Below, in pieces: positions 27,214-36,577 of a DNA stretch of 64,000 bases. The stretch comes from Streptomyces sp. WP-1. GTDB taxonomy: Bacteria; Actinomycetota; Actinomycetes; Streptomycetales; Streptomycetaceae. The notes under the pieces were generated by a model. It was not told the origin of the DNA. It ran no database searches and worked only from the letters and a program-made list of their open reading frames with translations. Made by a program: the position numbers and the translations under genes. Where the stretch lies: assembly GCF_030450125.1 (NCBI RefSeq), contig NZ_CP123923.1:4774001-4838000 (forward strand). Direction: 5' to 3'. Position 1 is the first letter of the stretch; every line of letters starts with the position of its first letter.

Positions 27214-28485
27214 ATGCGTCGACGTCTCATTCAATCCACCCTCGCCGTCGTCCTCGTGGTGATCGCCGTCTTCGGCGTCTCCCTGGTGATCGTCGAGACC
27301 CGGACCATCACCAACAGTGCCCAGGAGCGGGTGGAGTCGGAGGCGGCGCGGCTGGCCAGCATCGTGGACAGCCGCATCCTGGCCGCGGAGAACGTCAACG
27401 CCGACGCGCTGCGCAACCCGGTCAGCAAAGAGCAGTACGCGGTGATCGAGATGCCCGGCCGGACGCCGATCGAGATCGGCACCCGGCCCGTCGGCGACGT
27501 CATCCACGCCACCCAGCACGGCGAGGAGGGCGAGACCGTCACCGTGCAGGAGCCGCGCTCCGCGGTCACCCGCGAGGTCGGCCGCACCCTGCTGATCATC
27601 GGCCTGGTGGCGCTGCTCGCGGTGGTCGCGGCCGTGCTGCTCGCGGTGCGCCAGGCCAACCGGCTCGCCTCCCCGCTGACCGACCTCGCCTCCACCGCGG
27701 AACGCCTCGGCTCGGGCGACCCGCGCCCGCGGCACAAGCGCTACGGCGTCCCCGAGCTGGACCGGGTCGCCGATGTGCTGGACTCCTCCGCCGAGAAGAT
27801 CGCGCGGATGCTGACCGCCGAGCGGCGGCTCGCCGCCGACGCCTCCCACCAGCTGCGCACCCCGCTCACCGCGCTGTCCATGCGGCTGGAGGAGATCACC
27901 CTCACGGATGACCCGGACATCGTGAAGGAGGAGGCGAACGTCGCGCTGACCCAGGTCGAGCGGCTCACCGACGTCGTCGAGCGGCTGCTGACGAACTCCC
28001 GCGACCCGCGCACCGGCTCCGCCGTCACCTTCGACCTGGACGAGGTCATCCAGCAGCAGCTCGCCGAGTGGCGGCCCGCCTACCGCAACGTGGGCCGGGC
28101 CATCGTCAGCTCCGGCAAGCGGCACCTCCAGGCGGTGGGCACCCCGGGCGCGGTCGCCCAGGTGCTGGCCGCGCTGATCGAGAACTCGCTGATGCACGGC
28201 GGCGGCACCGTCGCCCTGCGCACCCGGGTCACCGGCAACCAGGCCGTGGTCGAGGTCACGGACGAGGGGCCCGGGGTGCCGGCCGACCTCGGGGCGCGGA
28301 TCTTCGAGCGCACCATCAGCGGCCGCAACTCCACCGGCATCGGCCTCGCCGTCGCCCGGGACCTCGCCGAGGCCGACGGCGGCCGCCTGGAGCTGCTCCA
28401 GTCCCAGCCCCCGATCTTCGGCCTGTTCCTCTCCCGCACGCCCCCCGCCCGCAAGACGGACGAGGACCTGCCCACCGTCCGCTGA
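27214..28485 (+). CDS. Two-component sensor histidine kinase
   Basis: 423 residues. Two membrane helices (about 5-28 and 128-150) enclose a roughly 100-residue extracellular sensor region. A HAMP-like linker follows, then the dimerisation domain with phospho-acceptor H212 in DASHQLRTPLTAL, the N-box LIENSLMHGGG, G1 VTDEGPGVP and G2 STGIGLAVARDLAEADGG. It presumably phosphorylates the OmpR-type protein encoded immediately upstream. The extracellular part shows no recognised ligand domain. Confidence 0.94.
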   Translation: MRRRLIQSTLAVVLVVIAVFGVSLVIVETRTITNSAQERVESEAARLASIVDSRILAAENVNADALRNPVSKEQYAVIEMPGRTPIEIGTRPVGDVIHATQHGEEGETVTVQEPRSAVTREVGRTLLIIGLVALLAVVAAVLLAVRQANRLASPLTDLASTAERLGSGDPRPRHKRYGVPELDRVADVLDSSAEKIARMLTAERRLAADASHQLRTPLTALSMRLEEITLTDDPDIVKEEANVALTQVERLTDVVERLLTNSRDPRTGSAVTFDLDEVIQQQLAEWRPAYRNVGRAIVSSGKRHLQAVGTPGAVAQVLAALIENSLMHGGGTVALRTRVTGNQAVVEVTDEGPGVPADLGARIFERTISGRNSTGIGLAVARDLAEADGGRLELLQSQPPIFGLFLSRTPPARKTDEDLPTVR

Positions 28486-28541
28486 GCGGTACGGCGGGCA
28501 GGCCCTCGTGCGTGTCTGCGGTCCGCTGAGCCGGGCAGCGG

Positions 28542-29048
28542 TCAGGGAACCCGCTGCGTCCTCGGCTCGGGCTCGCTAGGGGATCGGTGCGACTCCGCCG
28601 CCAGGATCGACTCGGCCTCCTGCGCGGGCAGCGCCCGGAACACCCAGGTGCGGTACGACCAGAACCGGAACAGGGTCGCGACGGCGATGCCGAGGAACTT
28701 GAAGACGTTGCTCTCCAGCGGGCTGTCCCAGCCGAGGCCGTAGGTGGCCAGGAAGAGCACGCCGTTCTCGATCACCAGGCCGATCGCGCTGAAGAACAGG
28801 AACAGCGTGAGTTCCTTGGTACGGCCGCTGCGGTCACGGTCCCGGTACGTCCAGTAGCGGAAGCCGACGTAGTTGAAGACGATGGCGACCACGGTCGCGA
28901 TGATGCTGGCGCGCACCACCGGCAGCGTCGAAACGTGCCGGACCAGGTTGAACACGCCCAGATTCACCAGGACACCGGCACCGCCGACGGCGCCGAACTT
29001 GGCCATCTCGCCCACGAGCCGTTGCAGCCCCGAGGAACGCTGTTCCAT
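28542..29048 (-). CDS. GtrA-family membrane protein
   Basis: 168 residues with four transmembrane helices: KFGAVGGAGVLVNLGVFNLV, a second with VVAIVFNYVGFRYWTY, a third with LFLFFSAIGLVIENGVLFL, and FKFLGIAVATLFRFWSYRTWVF. GtrA proteins are thought to help flip polyprenyl-phosphate-linked sugars or otherwise serve cell-surface polysaccharide synthesis. A short charged C-terminal tail follows. It is convergent with the histidine kinase gene and divergent from purK; no partner glycosyltransferase is adjacent. Confidence 0.88.
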   Translation of the reverse strand: MEQRSSGLQRLVGEMAKFGAVGGAGVLVNLGVFNLVRHVSTLPVVRASIIATVVAIVFNYVGFRYWTYRDRDRSGRTKELTLFLFFSAIGLVIENGVLFLATYGLGWDSPLESNVFKFLGIAVATLFRFWSYRTWVFRALPAQEAESILAAESHRSPSEPEPRTQRVP

Positions 29049-29253
29049 GGCGTTGCAGCTCCCGTCGGTAGGTTTTGGTCAACTGGGCCATGCTAGCGGC
29101 GCGCGGGGCCCGCCGCCTGAGGACCAGGCCAGTGCGGGGAAACAGGTCGGAAAGAGGCCGGAAAGCGGCGGGTAAGAGCCCGGAACGGGCGCGGGCGGGG
29201 CCGGCGCGGAGGGACGCGATCCGGCCGGTCCCGGTGGCCGATACGCTGTAGGT

Positions 29254-30447
29254 GTGACGTTCCCGGTAGTCGGCATGGTCGGCGGTGGTCAGCTCGCGCG
29301 TATGACGCACGAGGCGGGCATCCCGCTGGGCATCAGGTTCAAGCTCCTCAGTGACACCCCTCAGGATTCCGCGGCGCAGGTCGTGAGCGATGTCGTCATC
29401 GGCGACTACCGCGATCTGGACACGCTGCGCGAGTTCGCGCGCGGTTGTGACGTGATCACCTTCGATCACGAGCACGTGCCCACCGAGCACCTCAGGGCCC
29501 TGGAGGCGGACGGCATCCCCGTCCGCCCCGGCCCCGACGCGCTCGTGCACGCCCAGGACAAGGGCGTGATGCGGGCCCGGCTCGACGCGATCGGCGTCCC
29601 GTGCCCCAGGCACCGGATCGTCGCCGATCCCGATGACGTGGTGCGGTTTGCGGACGAACTCCGAAGGGGCGGGCCCGCAGTGCCCTCCGACGAGGGCGGT
29701 GGCGGGCGACGGGCGGACGGCTTCCCCGTCGTCCTGAAGACCGTCCGCGGCGGCTACGACGGCAAGGGCGTGTGGGTCGTCGGCTCCGCCGAGGAGGCCG
29801 CCGAGCCGTTCCGGGCGGGCGTGCCGGTCCTCGCCGAGGAGAAGGTCGACTACGTCCGCGAGCTCGCCGCCAACGTCGTACGCTCCCCGCACGGCCAGGC
29901 CGTCGCCTATCCGGTGGTGGAGTCCCGCCAGGTGAACGGCGTGTGCGACACGGTCATAGCCCCCGCCCCCGACCTGGACGAGGAGCTGGCGCTGAGCGCC
30001 GAGCGGCTGGCGCTCACCATCGCCAAGGAGCTGGACGTCGTCGGGCATCTCGCCGTCGAGCTGTTCCAGACCCGCGACGGCCGCGTCCTCGTCAACGAGC
30101 TGGCGATGCGCCCGCACAACTCCGGCCACTGGACCCAGGACGGCGCGATCACCTCGCAGTTCGCCAACCACGTCCGCGCGGTCCTCGACCTGCCCCTCGG
30201 CGACCCGCGCCCGCGCGCCAAGTGGACCGTGATGGTCAATGTGCTGGGCGGCGACTACCCGGACATGTACTCCGCGTATCTGCACTGCATGGCCCGCGAC
30301 CCCAAGCTCAAGATCCACATGTACGGCAAGGACGTGAAGCCCGGCCGCAAGGTGGGACACGTCAACACCTACGGCGACGACCTGGACGACGTGCTGGAGC
30401 GCGCCCGTCACGCAGCCGGCTACCTGAGAGGCACCATCACCGAATGA
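29254..30447 (+). CDS. purK: 5-(carboxyamino)imidazole ribonucleotide synthase
   Basis: 397 residues, ATP-grasp fold. It carboxylates aminoimidazole ribonucleotide with bicarbonate and ATP in purine synthesis. Seen: [15 protein letters not shown] at the N-terminus, [30 protein letters not shown] (ATP-grasp loop), [13 protein letters not shown], and [14 protein letters not shown] Gly/Arg-rich insertion near residues 140-150 is a small lineage feature. A TACGCT hexamer at 29242-29247 lies seven bases before the GTG start, so the transcript may be leaderless. It overlaps purE by ATGA. Confidence 0.96.
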   Translation: MTFPVVGMVGGGQLARMTHEAGIPLGIRFKLLSDTPQDSAAQVVSDVVIGDYRDLDTLREFARGCDVITFDHEHVPTEHLRALEADGIPVRPGPDALVHAQDKGVMRARLDAIGVPCPRHRIVADPDDVVRFADELRRGGPAVPSDEGGGGRRADGFPVVLKTVRGGYDGKGVWVVGSAEEAAEPFRAGVPVLAEEKVDYVRELAANVVRSPHGQAVAYPVVESRQVNGVCDTVIAPAPDLDEELALSAERLALTIAKELDVVGHLAVELFQTRDGRVLVNELAMRPHNSGHWTQDGAITSQFANHVRAVLDLPLGDPRPRAKWTVMVNVLGGDYPDMYSAYLHCMARDPKLKIHMYGKDVKPGRKVGHVNTYGDDLDDVLERARHAAGYLRGTITE

Positions 30448-30965
30448 GCCCCGTTGTTGGCATCGTCATGGGGTCGGACTCCGACTGGCCCGTCATGGAA
30501 GCCGCCGCCAAGGCCCTGGACGAGTTCGAGATCGCCTACGAGGTCGACGTCGTCTCCGCGCACCGGATGCCCCGCGAGATGATCACGTACGGCGAGCAGG
30601 CCGCCGACCGCGGGCTCAAGGCGATCATCGCCGGGGCGGGCGGCGCCGCCCATCTGCCGGGCATGCTCGCCTCCGTCACCCCGCTGCCGGTCATCGGCGT
30701 GCCGGTGCCGCTGAAGTACCTCGACGGCATGGACTCCCTGCTGTCGATCGTGCAGATGCCGGCCGGCGTCCCCGTCGCCACGGTCTCCGTCGCCGGTGCC
30801 CGCAACGCCGGGCTGCTCGCGGCCCGCATCCTCGCCACGCACGACGAGGACCTGCTGCACCGCATGCGCGACTTCCAGCACGAGCTGAACGAGCAGGCCA
30901 CCGAGAAGGGCAAGCGGCTGCGCTCCAAGGTCGAGGGCGCCGGCGGCTTCGGCTTCGGGAAGTGA
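30444..30965 (+). CDS. purE: N5-carboxyaminoimidazole ribonucleotide mutase
   Basis: 173 residues. It converts N5-CAIR to CAIR, the step after PurK. Family motifs: [14 protein letters not shown] (phosphate-binding loop), [11 protein letters not shown] (active-site histidine), [33 protein letters not shown] (substrate loop). A Lys-rich C-terminal extension ([15 protein letters not shown]) is longer than in E. coli. The start overlaps the purK stop, and its own stop overlaps the GTG of the dipeptidase gene. Confidence 0.97.
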   Translation: MSPVVGIVMGSDSDWPVMEAAAKALDEFEIAYEVDVVSAHRMPREMITYGEQAADRGLKAIIAGAGGAAHLPGMLASVTPLPVIGVPVPLKYLDGMDSLLSIVQMPAGVPVATVSVAGARNAGLLAARILATHDEDLLHRMRDFQHELNEQATEKGKRLRSKVEGAGGFGFGK

Positions 30966-32149
30966 GCGCCGTGACGCATCTGGACGAGGCCCGCGCCCTG
31001 CTGCGCGAGTTCCCCGTGGTCGACGGCCACAACGACCTGCCCTGGGCGCTGCGCGAGAAGGCGGGTTACGACCTGGACCGCCTGGACATCGCGGGCCACC
31101 AGCACGAGCACCTGCACACCGACATCCCCCGGCTGCGCGCGGGCGGCGTCGGCGCCCAGTACTGGTCGGTGTACGTGCCGGCCGAGCAGCCGGACCCGGT
31201 CGCCGCGACGCTGGAGCAGATCGACTGCGTACGGCAGCTGCTGGACCGCTACCAGGCGGACCTGGCGCCCGCGCTGACCGCCGCCGACATGGAGGCGGCC
31301 CGCGGTGAGGGCCGTATCGCCTCCCTGATGGGCGCCGAGGGCGGCCACTCCATCGCCAACTCGCTGGGCACCCTGCGCGGTCTGTACGCGCTCGGCGTGC
31401 GCTACATGACCCTCACCCACAACTCGAACGTGGACTGGGCGGACTCGGCGACCGACACCCCGAGGGCGAACGGCCTGACCGCGTTCGGCCGTGAGGTGGT
31501 CCGCGAGATGAACCGGCTCGGCATGCTGGTCGACCTCTCGCACGTGGCGCCGTCCACCATGCGCGACGCCCTGGACGCGAGCACCGCCCCGGTGGTCTTC
31601 TCGCACTCCTCGGCCCGCGCGGTCTGCGACCACCCCCGCAACATCCCGGACGACGTCCTGGAGCGGCTGCCCGCCAACGGCGGTGTCGCGATGGTGACGT
31701 TCGTACCGAAGTTCGTGCTCCAGGCGGCCGTGGACTGGACGGCCGCGGCCGACGAGAACATGCGCGCCCACGGCCTGCACCACCTGGACACCACCGCCGA
31801 GGCGATGAAGGTGCACCGCGCCTTCGAGGAGCGCACCCCGCGCCCCGTCGCCACGGTGCCGGTGATCGCCGACCATCTGGACCACATGCGCGAGGTCGCC
31901 GGCATCGACCACCTCGGCATCGGCGGCGACTACGACGGTACGGCCTTCACCCCGGACGGCCTCAGCGACGTCTCCGGCTACCCGAACCTCCTCGCGGAGC
32001 TGCTGGACCGCGGCTGGTCCAAGACCGACCTCGCCAAGCTCACCTGGCAGAACGCGGTACGGGTGCTGGGCGCGGCGGAGGACGTGGCCCGCGACCTGCG
32101 GTCGAAGCAGGCGCCGTCCAACGCGACCATCGAGTCGCTGGACGGCTGA
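30962..32149 (+). CDS. Membrane dipeptidase (M19, renal dipeptidase family)
   Basis: 395 residues. A zinc-dependent peptidase cleaving dipeptides, sometimes with D-amino acids. The metal ligands begin with [10 protein letters not shown] (H23, D25), then MGAEGGHS (bridging glutamate), [20 protein letters not shown] and GIGGDYDG. No signal peptide is visible, so it is probably cytoplasmic. It is coupled to purE by a GTGA overlap, a conserved arrangement in Streptomyces as I recall; the functional link to purine synthesis is unclear. A strong terminator follows. Confidence 0.93.
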   Translation: MSAVTHLDEARALLREFPVVDGHNDLPWALREKAGYDLDRLDIAGHQHEHLHTDIPRLRAGGVGAQYWSVYVPAEQPDPVAATLEQIDCVRQLLDRYQADLAPALTAADMEAARGEGRIASLMGAEGGHSIANSLGTLRGLYALGVRYMTLTHNSNVDWADSATDTPRANGLTAFGREVVREMNRLGMLVDLSHVAPSTMRDALDASTAPVVFSHSSARAVCDHPRNIPDDVLERLPANGGVAMVTFVPKFVLQAAVDWTAAADENMRAHGLHHLDTTAEAMKVHRAFEERTPRPVATVPVIADHLDHMREVAGIDHLGIGGDYDGTAFTPDGLSDVSGYPNLLAELLDRGWSKTDLAKLTWQNAVRVLGAAEDVARDLRSKQAPSNATIESLDG

Positions 32150-32164
32150 CGCGCGACGCTGTGA

Positions 32165-32200
32165 AAGGGGCGGGGCGGCCGGTCGGCCGCCCCGCCCCTT
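32165..32200. terminator. Terminator after the dipeptidase gene
   Basis: A perfect 16-bp stem, 32165-32180 with 32185-32200, loop GGTC, between convergent genes. Confidence 0.9.
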
Positions 32201-32221
32201 CGCCGTCCCGGCGGGTGCGCC

Positions 32222-32614
32222 CTACCGGTGCTCGATCCGGCACAGGCAGAACGGATGCCCGGCCGGGTCGGCGTACACCACGAAGTCCTTCTTCTCGCGG
32301 TCCTCCGCGTCCAGCGTGCGGGCGCCGAGCGCCAGCACCCGCTCATGGGCCGTGTCCATCTCCGCCCAGGTGCTGCCCGCGTCGAAGTCCAGATGGAGCT
32401 GCTGGCCGTTGTGGTCGGCGCGCGGCCACTCGGGCGGGGTGTGGCCCTCGGCCCGCTGGAAGGCCAGCCGGGGACCGCCCGGGACCTGGAGCACGACCCA
32501 GGTGTCGTCCTCGGCCACGGGCGTGCCCCCGCCCACCGCCGCGTAGAAGGCGGCCAGGGCGCGCGGGTCGGGGCAGTCGAGCACGACATTGCGGAAATGG
32601 GCGACGGACGCCAT
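32222..32614 (-). CDS. VOC-family (glyoxalase-fold) protein 1
   Basis: 130 residues with two beta-alpha-beta-beta-beta modules: FRNVVLDCPDPRALAAFYAA at the start, GPRLAFQRAEGHTPPEWP in the middle, HLDFD, and VYADPAGHPFCLC at the end. The vicinal-oxygen-chelate fold includes glyoxalases, dioxygenases and resistance proteins; this short form is generic. It is closely related to the next gene, with many identical stretches, so they are a tandem duplication. Both face away from the CGNR regulator and are probably under its control. ATG 32614 has GAGGAG ahead. Confidence 0.85.
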   Translation of the reverse strand: MASVAHFRNVVLDCPDPRALAAFYAAVGGGTPVAEDDTWVVLQVPGGPRLAFQRAEGHTPPEWPRADHNGQQLHLDFDAGSTWAEMDTAHERVLALGARTLDAEDREKKDFVVYADPAGHPFCLCRIEHR

Positions 32615-32639
32615 GTTTCTCCTCCTCGGGGGGACGGTC

Positions 32640-33008
32640 TCAGCAGGCGCAGAGGCAGAACGGGTGCCCGGCCGGGTCGGCGTACACCCGCCAGGTGCGG
32701 CCGGGCTCCCCGGCGTCCAGGAGCGTCGCCCCCAGCTTCAGCACGCCCTCCTGCGCCGCGTCCAGGTCCGGCACGGTCAGGTCCAGGTGGAACTGCTGGC
32801 CGTCGCTCCCGGCGCGCGGCCACCGGGGCGGGGTGTGCCCCTCGGCCCGCTGGAAGGCCAGCGCCCGGCCGCCGGGCACCTTCAGGTCCACCCAGCGGCC
32901 GTCCTGCTCCCGCTCGACCGTGCCGCCGAGCACGGCCGCGTAGAAACCGGCCAGCGCGTCGGGATCGGGACAGTCCAGGACCACCGCACCCAGCTCGGCG
33001 AGAGCCAT
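32640..33008 (-). CDS. VOC-family (glyoxalase-fold) protein 2
   Basis: 122 residues. It shares with its neighbour LDCPDPDALAGFYAAVLGG, ALAFQRAEGHTPPRWP, QFHLDLTV and YADPAGHPFCLC. The C-terminus CLCAC adds an extra cysteine pair. It is the first gene leftward of the palindromic operator at 33023 and starts just downstream of it, with an AAGGAGG ribosome site. Substrate unknown. Confidence 0.85.
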   Translation of the reverse strand: MALAELGAVVLDCPDPDALAGFYAAVLGGTVEREQDGRWVDLKVPGGRALAFQRAEGHTPPRWPRAGSDGQQFHLDLTVPDLDAAQEGVLKLGATLLDAGEPGRTWRVYADPAGHPFCLCAC

Positions 33009-33022
33009 GACGACCTCCTTCT

Positions 33023-33044
33023 GTTACCCGTAGACACGGGTAAC
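33023..33044. promoter_or_regulatory. Palindromic operator shared by the VOC genes and the CGNR regulator
   Basis: Arms GTTACCCGT (33023-33031) and ACGGGTAAC (33036-33044) are perfect and separated by AGAC. Further half-sites AGTAACGGT (about 33046) and GGGGTAACG (about 33075) lie towards the regulator gene. It sits between the two divergent starts (33008 and 33092). Confidence 0.75.
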
Positions 33045-33091
33045 CAGTAACGGTGACCCCATACTCCCGGACAAGGGGTAACGTCGCAAGC

Positions 33092-33598
33092 ATGACTGAG
33101 AGATCGGCCGCTCCCGGGGGCCTGGCCCTGGTGGAGTCCCTGGTCAACACCGTGGACCTGGCGGACGGCACCGACTCGCTGGACACCGGGGAGGGGCGCG
33201 GGCGCCTCGGGATCACCGAGGGGGAGCTGGCCGGGGCGCGGGAGCTGCGGGAGTCGCTGCGGGCCGCCCTGCTCGCCCACGCCGGGCATCCGCCGCACCG
33301 GCCGGTCACGCCGCTCGGCGAACTGCTGGCCCGCGCCCCGCTGTACGTCGCGGTGGACGAGAGGGACGGCTCGGCGGTCCTCGCCCCCGCCGCGGACGGC
33401 TCGCTGCTCTCCCGGGTCGCCGCCGCCGTCGCCGAGGCGCTGACGGCGGGCACCTGGATGCGGCTCAAGGCGTGCGAGGCCGCGACCTGCCACTGGGCGT
33501 ACTACGACCGCAGCCCCGCCGGACGCGGCCGCTGGTGCTCGATGCGGGTCTGCGGGGCGCGCGAGAAGATGCGGCGGTACCGGGCCAAGGGGGCGTAA
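33092..33598 (+). CDS. CGNR zinc-finger (ABATE-domain) transcriptional regulator
   Basis: 168 residues. The N-terminal ABATE region (LALVESLVNTVDLADGTDSL, TEGELAGARELRESLRAAL) precedes a C-terminal zinc finger CEAATCHWAYYDRSPAGRG-RWCSMRVCGAREK; four cysteines are intact, but the eponymous CGNR reads CGAR. These are small, usually self-regulating DNA-binding proteins. ATG 33092 is seven bases after a TAACGT hexamer, so the mRNA may be leaderless; an in-frame ATG at 33053 would lie within the operator region. Confidence 0.85.
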   Translation: MTERSAAPGGLALVESLVNTVDLADGTDSLDTGEGRGRLGITEGELAGARELRESLRAALLAHAGHPPHRPVTPLGELLARAPLYVAVDERDGSAVLAPAADGSLLSRVAAAVAEALTAGTWMRLKACEAATCHWAYYDRSPAGRGRWCSMRVCGAREKMRRYRAKGA

Positions 33599-33651
33599 AA
33601 CGCGGGAAGTCGGCCCCCTGGGTCACAGGGGCCTGGGGCAAAATGCGAGAC

Positions 33652-33692
33652 GGCGCCGGTTCGGCCGACTGAGCCTCGGCCGAACCAGCGCC
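33652..33692. terminator. Bidirectional terminator between the CGNR and ugd genes
   Basis: 17-base arms 33652-33668 and 33676-33692 with a single mismatch, 7-base loop, between convergent genes. Confidence 0.85.
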
Positions 33693-33722
33693 GCTTCCCC
33701 GGGTCTCCCGGGCGTCCGCCCG

Positions 33723-35066
33723 TCAGGCGGTGGGCCGCCCCATCGCCCGGTACGTCCAGCCCGCCCGGCGCCACAGCTCCGGGTCGAGGGTGTTGCGCCC
33801 GTCGAGCAGCACCCGCGCCGCCGCGACCGCGCCCAGCCGCTCCGGGTCCAGCTCGCGGAACTCGCGCCACTCGGTCAGGTGCAGTACGACGTCCGCGCCG
33901 CGCACGGCGTCCAGGGCCGTCTCGGCGTACCCCAGCGTCGGGAAGACCCGCCGGGCGTTGTCCATGCCCTTCGGGTCGTACACGGTCACCTGGCCGCCCT
34001 GGAGGTGTATCTGGCCCGCCACGTTCAGCGCGGGCGAGTCGCGGACGTCGTCCGAGTCGGGCTTGAAGGTGGCGCCGAGCACCGCGACCCGCTTGCCGAG
34101 GAAGGAGCCGCCGCCCAGCGCCTCACGGGCCATCTCCACCATCTGGCCGCGCCGGCGCATGTTGATGGAGTCGATCTCCCGCAGGAAGGTCAGCGCCTGG
34201 TCCGCGCCCAGCTCGCCGGCGCGGGCCATGAACGCCCGGATGTCCTTGGGCAGGCAGCCGCCGCCGAAACCGATCCCGGCGCGCAGGAACTTGCTGCCGA
34301 TCCGGTCGTCGTGCCCGATCGCCTCCGCCAGCTTGGCCACGTCGCCGCCGCCCGCCTCGCAGACCTCCGCCATCGCGTTGATGAAGGAGATCTTGGTGGC
34401 GAGGAAGGAGTTGGCGGCGGTCTTCACCAGCTCGGCGGTCGGGAAGTCGGTGACGACGAAGGGGGTGCCCTCGCCGATCGGCGTCGCGTACACCTCGCGC
34501 AGCAGCTTCTCGGCCCGCTCGCCGCGCACCCCGACCACGATCCGGTCCGGGTGCAGGGTGTCCTCGACGGCGAAGCCCTCGCGCAGGAACTCCGGGTTCC
34601 AGGCCAGCTCGGCGTCGCCGCCCGCGGGGGAGTGCTCGGCGAGGTAGGCGGCCAGCCGGTCGGCCGAGCCCACCGGCACCGTGGACTTGCCGACCACCAG
34701 GGCCGGGCCGCGCAGATGCGGGGCGAGAGAGGCGATCGCGGAGTCGACGTACGACATGTCGCAGGCGTACTCGCCGTGCTTCTGCGGGGTGTTCACACAC
34801 ACGAAGTGCACATCGCCGAAGGCGCCGACCTCGGCCCAGTCGGTGGTGAAGCGCAGCCGCCCGGTCGATCCCTCGAACCCGGCCACGTGCCGGCGCAGCA
34901 GCTCCTCGAGCCCCGGCTCGTACATCGGGGTCTCGCCGCGCTCCAGCAGGGCGATCTTCTCGGGTACGACATCCAGGCCCAGCACCTCGAATCCCAGCTC
35001 GGCCATGGCCGCTGCGTGGGTGGCGCCGAGATACCCGGTGCCGATCACGGTGATCTTCAGGCTCAT
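33723..35066 (-). CDS. ugd: UDP-glucose 6-dehydrogenase
   Basis: 447 residues. It oxidises UDP-glucose to UDP-glucuronate with two NAD+. N-terminal Rossmann fold ITVIGTGYLGATHAAAM, FVCVNTPQ, KSTVPVGSADRL, NPEFLREG, catalytic cysteine C271 in GIGFGGGCLPKDIRAF, and the C-terminal domain AVLGATFKPDSDDVRDSP with VVLHLTEWREF. ATG 35066 has GGAG upstream; a longer frame to 35156 adds a basic stretch without family support. The product feeds glycopolymer or exopolysaccharide synthesis, in keeping with the LCP region nearby. Confidence 0.94.
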   Translation of the reverse strand: MSLKITVIGTGYLGATHAAAMAELGFEVLGLDVVPEKIALLERGETPMYEPGLEELLRRHVAGFEGSTGRLRFTTDWAEVGAFGDVHFVCVNTPQKHGEYACDMSYVDSAIASLAPHLRGPALVVGKSTVPVGSADRLAAYLAEHSPAGGDAELAWNPEFLREGFAVEDTLHPDRIVVGVRGERAEKLLREVYATPIGEGTPFVVTDFPTAELVKTAANSFLATKISFINAMAEVCEAGGGDVAKLAEAIGHDDRIGSKFLRAGIGFGGGCLPKDIRAFMARAGELGADQALTFLREIDSINMRRRGQMVEMAREALGGGSFLGKRVAVLGATFKPDSDDVRDSPALNVAGQIHLQGGQVTVYDPKGMDNARRVFPTLGYAETALDAVRGADVVLHLTEWREFRELDPERLGAVAAARVLLDGRNTLDPELWRRAGWTYRAMGRPTA

Positions 35067-35265
35067 GAACGCGCTCCAGCTCGGGGATTCTCTCGTGCGG
35101 GCCCGAGCATAGCCGGGCCGGTCGGGGGGCAACTTTCCCGCTGTCGCCAACCTCACGTAGGCGAGTCGGGGCCAGGGCCCTAAAATTTGAGTTACTTAAC
35201 GGTAATTAGCGTTTGTAATGTCCGTGATGCGTCATCAGCACTGCGTCTTTGGAGCGTGAGAGACC

Positions 35266-36423
35266 TTGGCCGGATCGGCTGACTTCGACCTGTACCGCCC
35301 GTCCGAGGAGCACGACATGCTCCGCGACGCCGTCCGCTCCCTGGTCGAGGCGAAGATCGCGCCGTACGCCGCCGCGGTGGACGAGGAGGCCCGCTTCCCG
35401 CAGGAGGCCCTCGACGCCCTGGTGGCCAACGACATGCACGCCGTGCACGTCCCGGAGGAGTACGGCGGCGCCGGCGCCGACGCGCTCGCCACGGTCATCG
35501 TGATCGAGGAGGTGGCCCGCGCCTGCGTCTCCTCCTCCCTGATCCCCGCGGTGAACAAGCTGGGCTCGCTCCCGGTGATCCTCTCCGGCTCCGAGGAGCT
35601 GAAGAAGAAGTACCTGGGCCCGCTGGCCAAGGGCGACGCGATGTTCTCGTACTGCCTCTCCGAGCCGGACGCCGGTTCGGACGCGGCCGGCATGAAGACC
35701 AAGGCGGTCCGCGACGGCGACCACTGGATCCTCAACGGCGTCAAGCGCTGGATCACCAACGCGGGCGTCTCCGAGTACTACACGGTCATGGCCGTCACCG
35801 ACCCGGCCAAGCGCTCCAAGGGCATCTCCGCCTTCGTGGTCGAGAAGTCGGACGAGGGCGTCTCCTTCGGCGCCCCCGAGAAGAAGCTCGGCATCAAGGG
35901 CTCCCCGACCCGCGAGGTCTACTTCGACAACGTCCGCATCCCCGCCGACCGCATGATCGGCGAGGAGGGCACGGGCTTCATGACGGCGATGAAGACCCTG
36001 GACCACACCCGCATCACCATCGCCGCCCAGGCGCTCGGTGTCGCGCAGGGCGCCCTCGACTACGCCAAGGGCTACGTCCAGGAGCGCAAGCAGTTCGGCA
36101 AGGCGATCGCCGACTTCCAGGGCATCCAGTTCATGCTCGCGGACATGTCGATGAAGATCTCCGCCGCCCGCGCCCTCACCTACCAGGCCGCCGCCGCCTC
36201 CGAGCGCGGCGACGCCGACCTGACCTACCTGGGCGCCGCCGCCAAGTGCTTCGCCTCGGACGTCGCCATGGAGGTCACCACCGACGCCGTCCAACTCCTC
36301 GGCGGCTACGGCTACACCCGCGACTACCCGGTCGAGCGCATGATGCGCGACGCCAAGATCACCCAGATCTACGAGGGCACCAACCAGGTCCAGCGCATCG
36401 TGATGGCGCGCAACCTGCCGTAA
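35266..36423 (+). CDS. Acyl-CoA dehydrogenase
   Basis: 385 residues from TTG 35266. FAD-dependent alpha,beta-dehydrogenation of acyl-CoA. Seen: CLSEPDAGSDAAGM (FAD/substrate loop), WITNAGVSEYYTVMA, KKLGIKGSPTREVYFDNVRIP, ERKQFGKAIADFQGIQFMLADM, and the C-terminal QLLGGYGYTRDYPVERMMRDAKITQIYEGTNQVQR region with the catalytic glutamate (YEGTN). GAGAG precedes the start. The upstream 199 bases contain an AT-rich promoter area around TTACTTAACGGTAA (about 35192). It stands alone, so its chain-length preference is not predictable. Confidence 0.95.
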   Translation: MAGSADFDLYRPSEEHDMLRDAVRSLVEAKIAPYAAAVDEEARFPQEALDALVANDMHAVHVPEEYGGAGADALATVIVIEEVARACVSSSLIPAVNKLGSLPVILSGSEELKKKYLGPLAKGDAMFSYCLSEPDAGSDAAGMKTKAVRDGDHWILNGVKRWITNAGVSEYYTVMAVTDPAKRSKGISAFVVEKSDEGVSFGAPEKKLGIKGSPTREVYFDNVRIPADRMIGEEGTGFMTAMKTLDHTRITIAAQALGVAQGALDYAKGYVQERKQFGKAIADFQGIQFMLADMSMKISAARALTYQAAAASERGDADLTYLGAAAKCFASDVAMEVTTDAVQLLGGYGYTRDYPVERMMRDAKITQIYEGTNQVQRIVMARNLP

Positions 36424-36440
36424 CCCCCGCACGCGGTACC

Positions 36441-36466
36441 GGAAGGCGTCCCCAGGGGCGCCTTCC
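36441..36466 (+). terminator. Terminator after the acyl-CoA dehydrogenase gene
   Basis: GGAAGGCG (36441-36448) pairs with CGCCTTCC (36459-36466); the intervening TCCCCAGGGG can extend the stem. Confidence 0.75.
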
Positions 36467-36577
36467 GTGCTTCCGGGGGCCTTACGACCGGTCGGTCACA
36501 TGCGGGGGCGGGCCGGGGGACGTAGGACGGAAGCACACGGGGCCCGATCCCGGGTCCCCCTGCTCCGAGGAGGAGCC

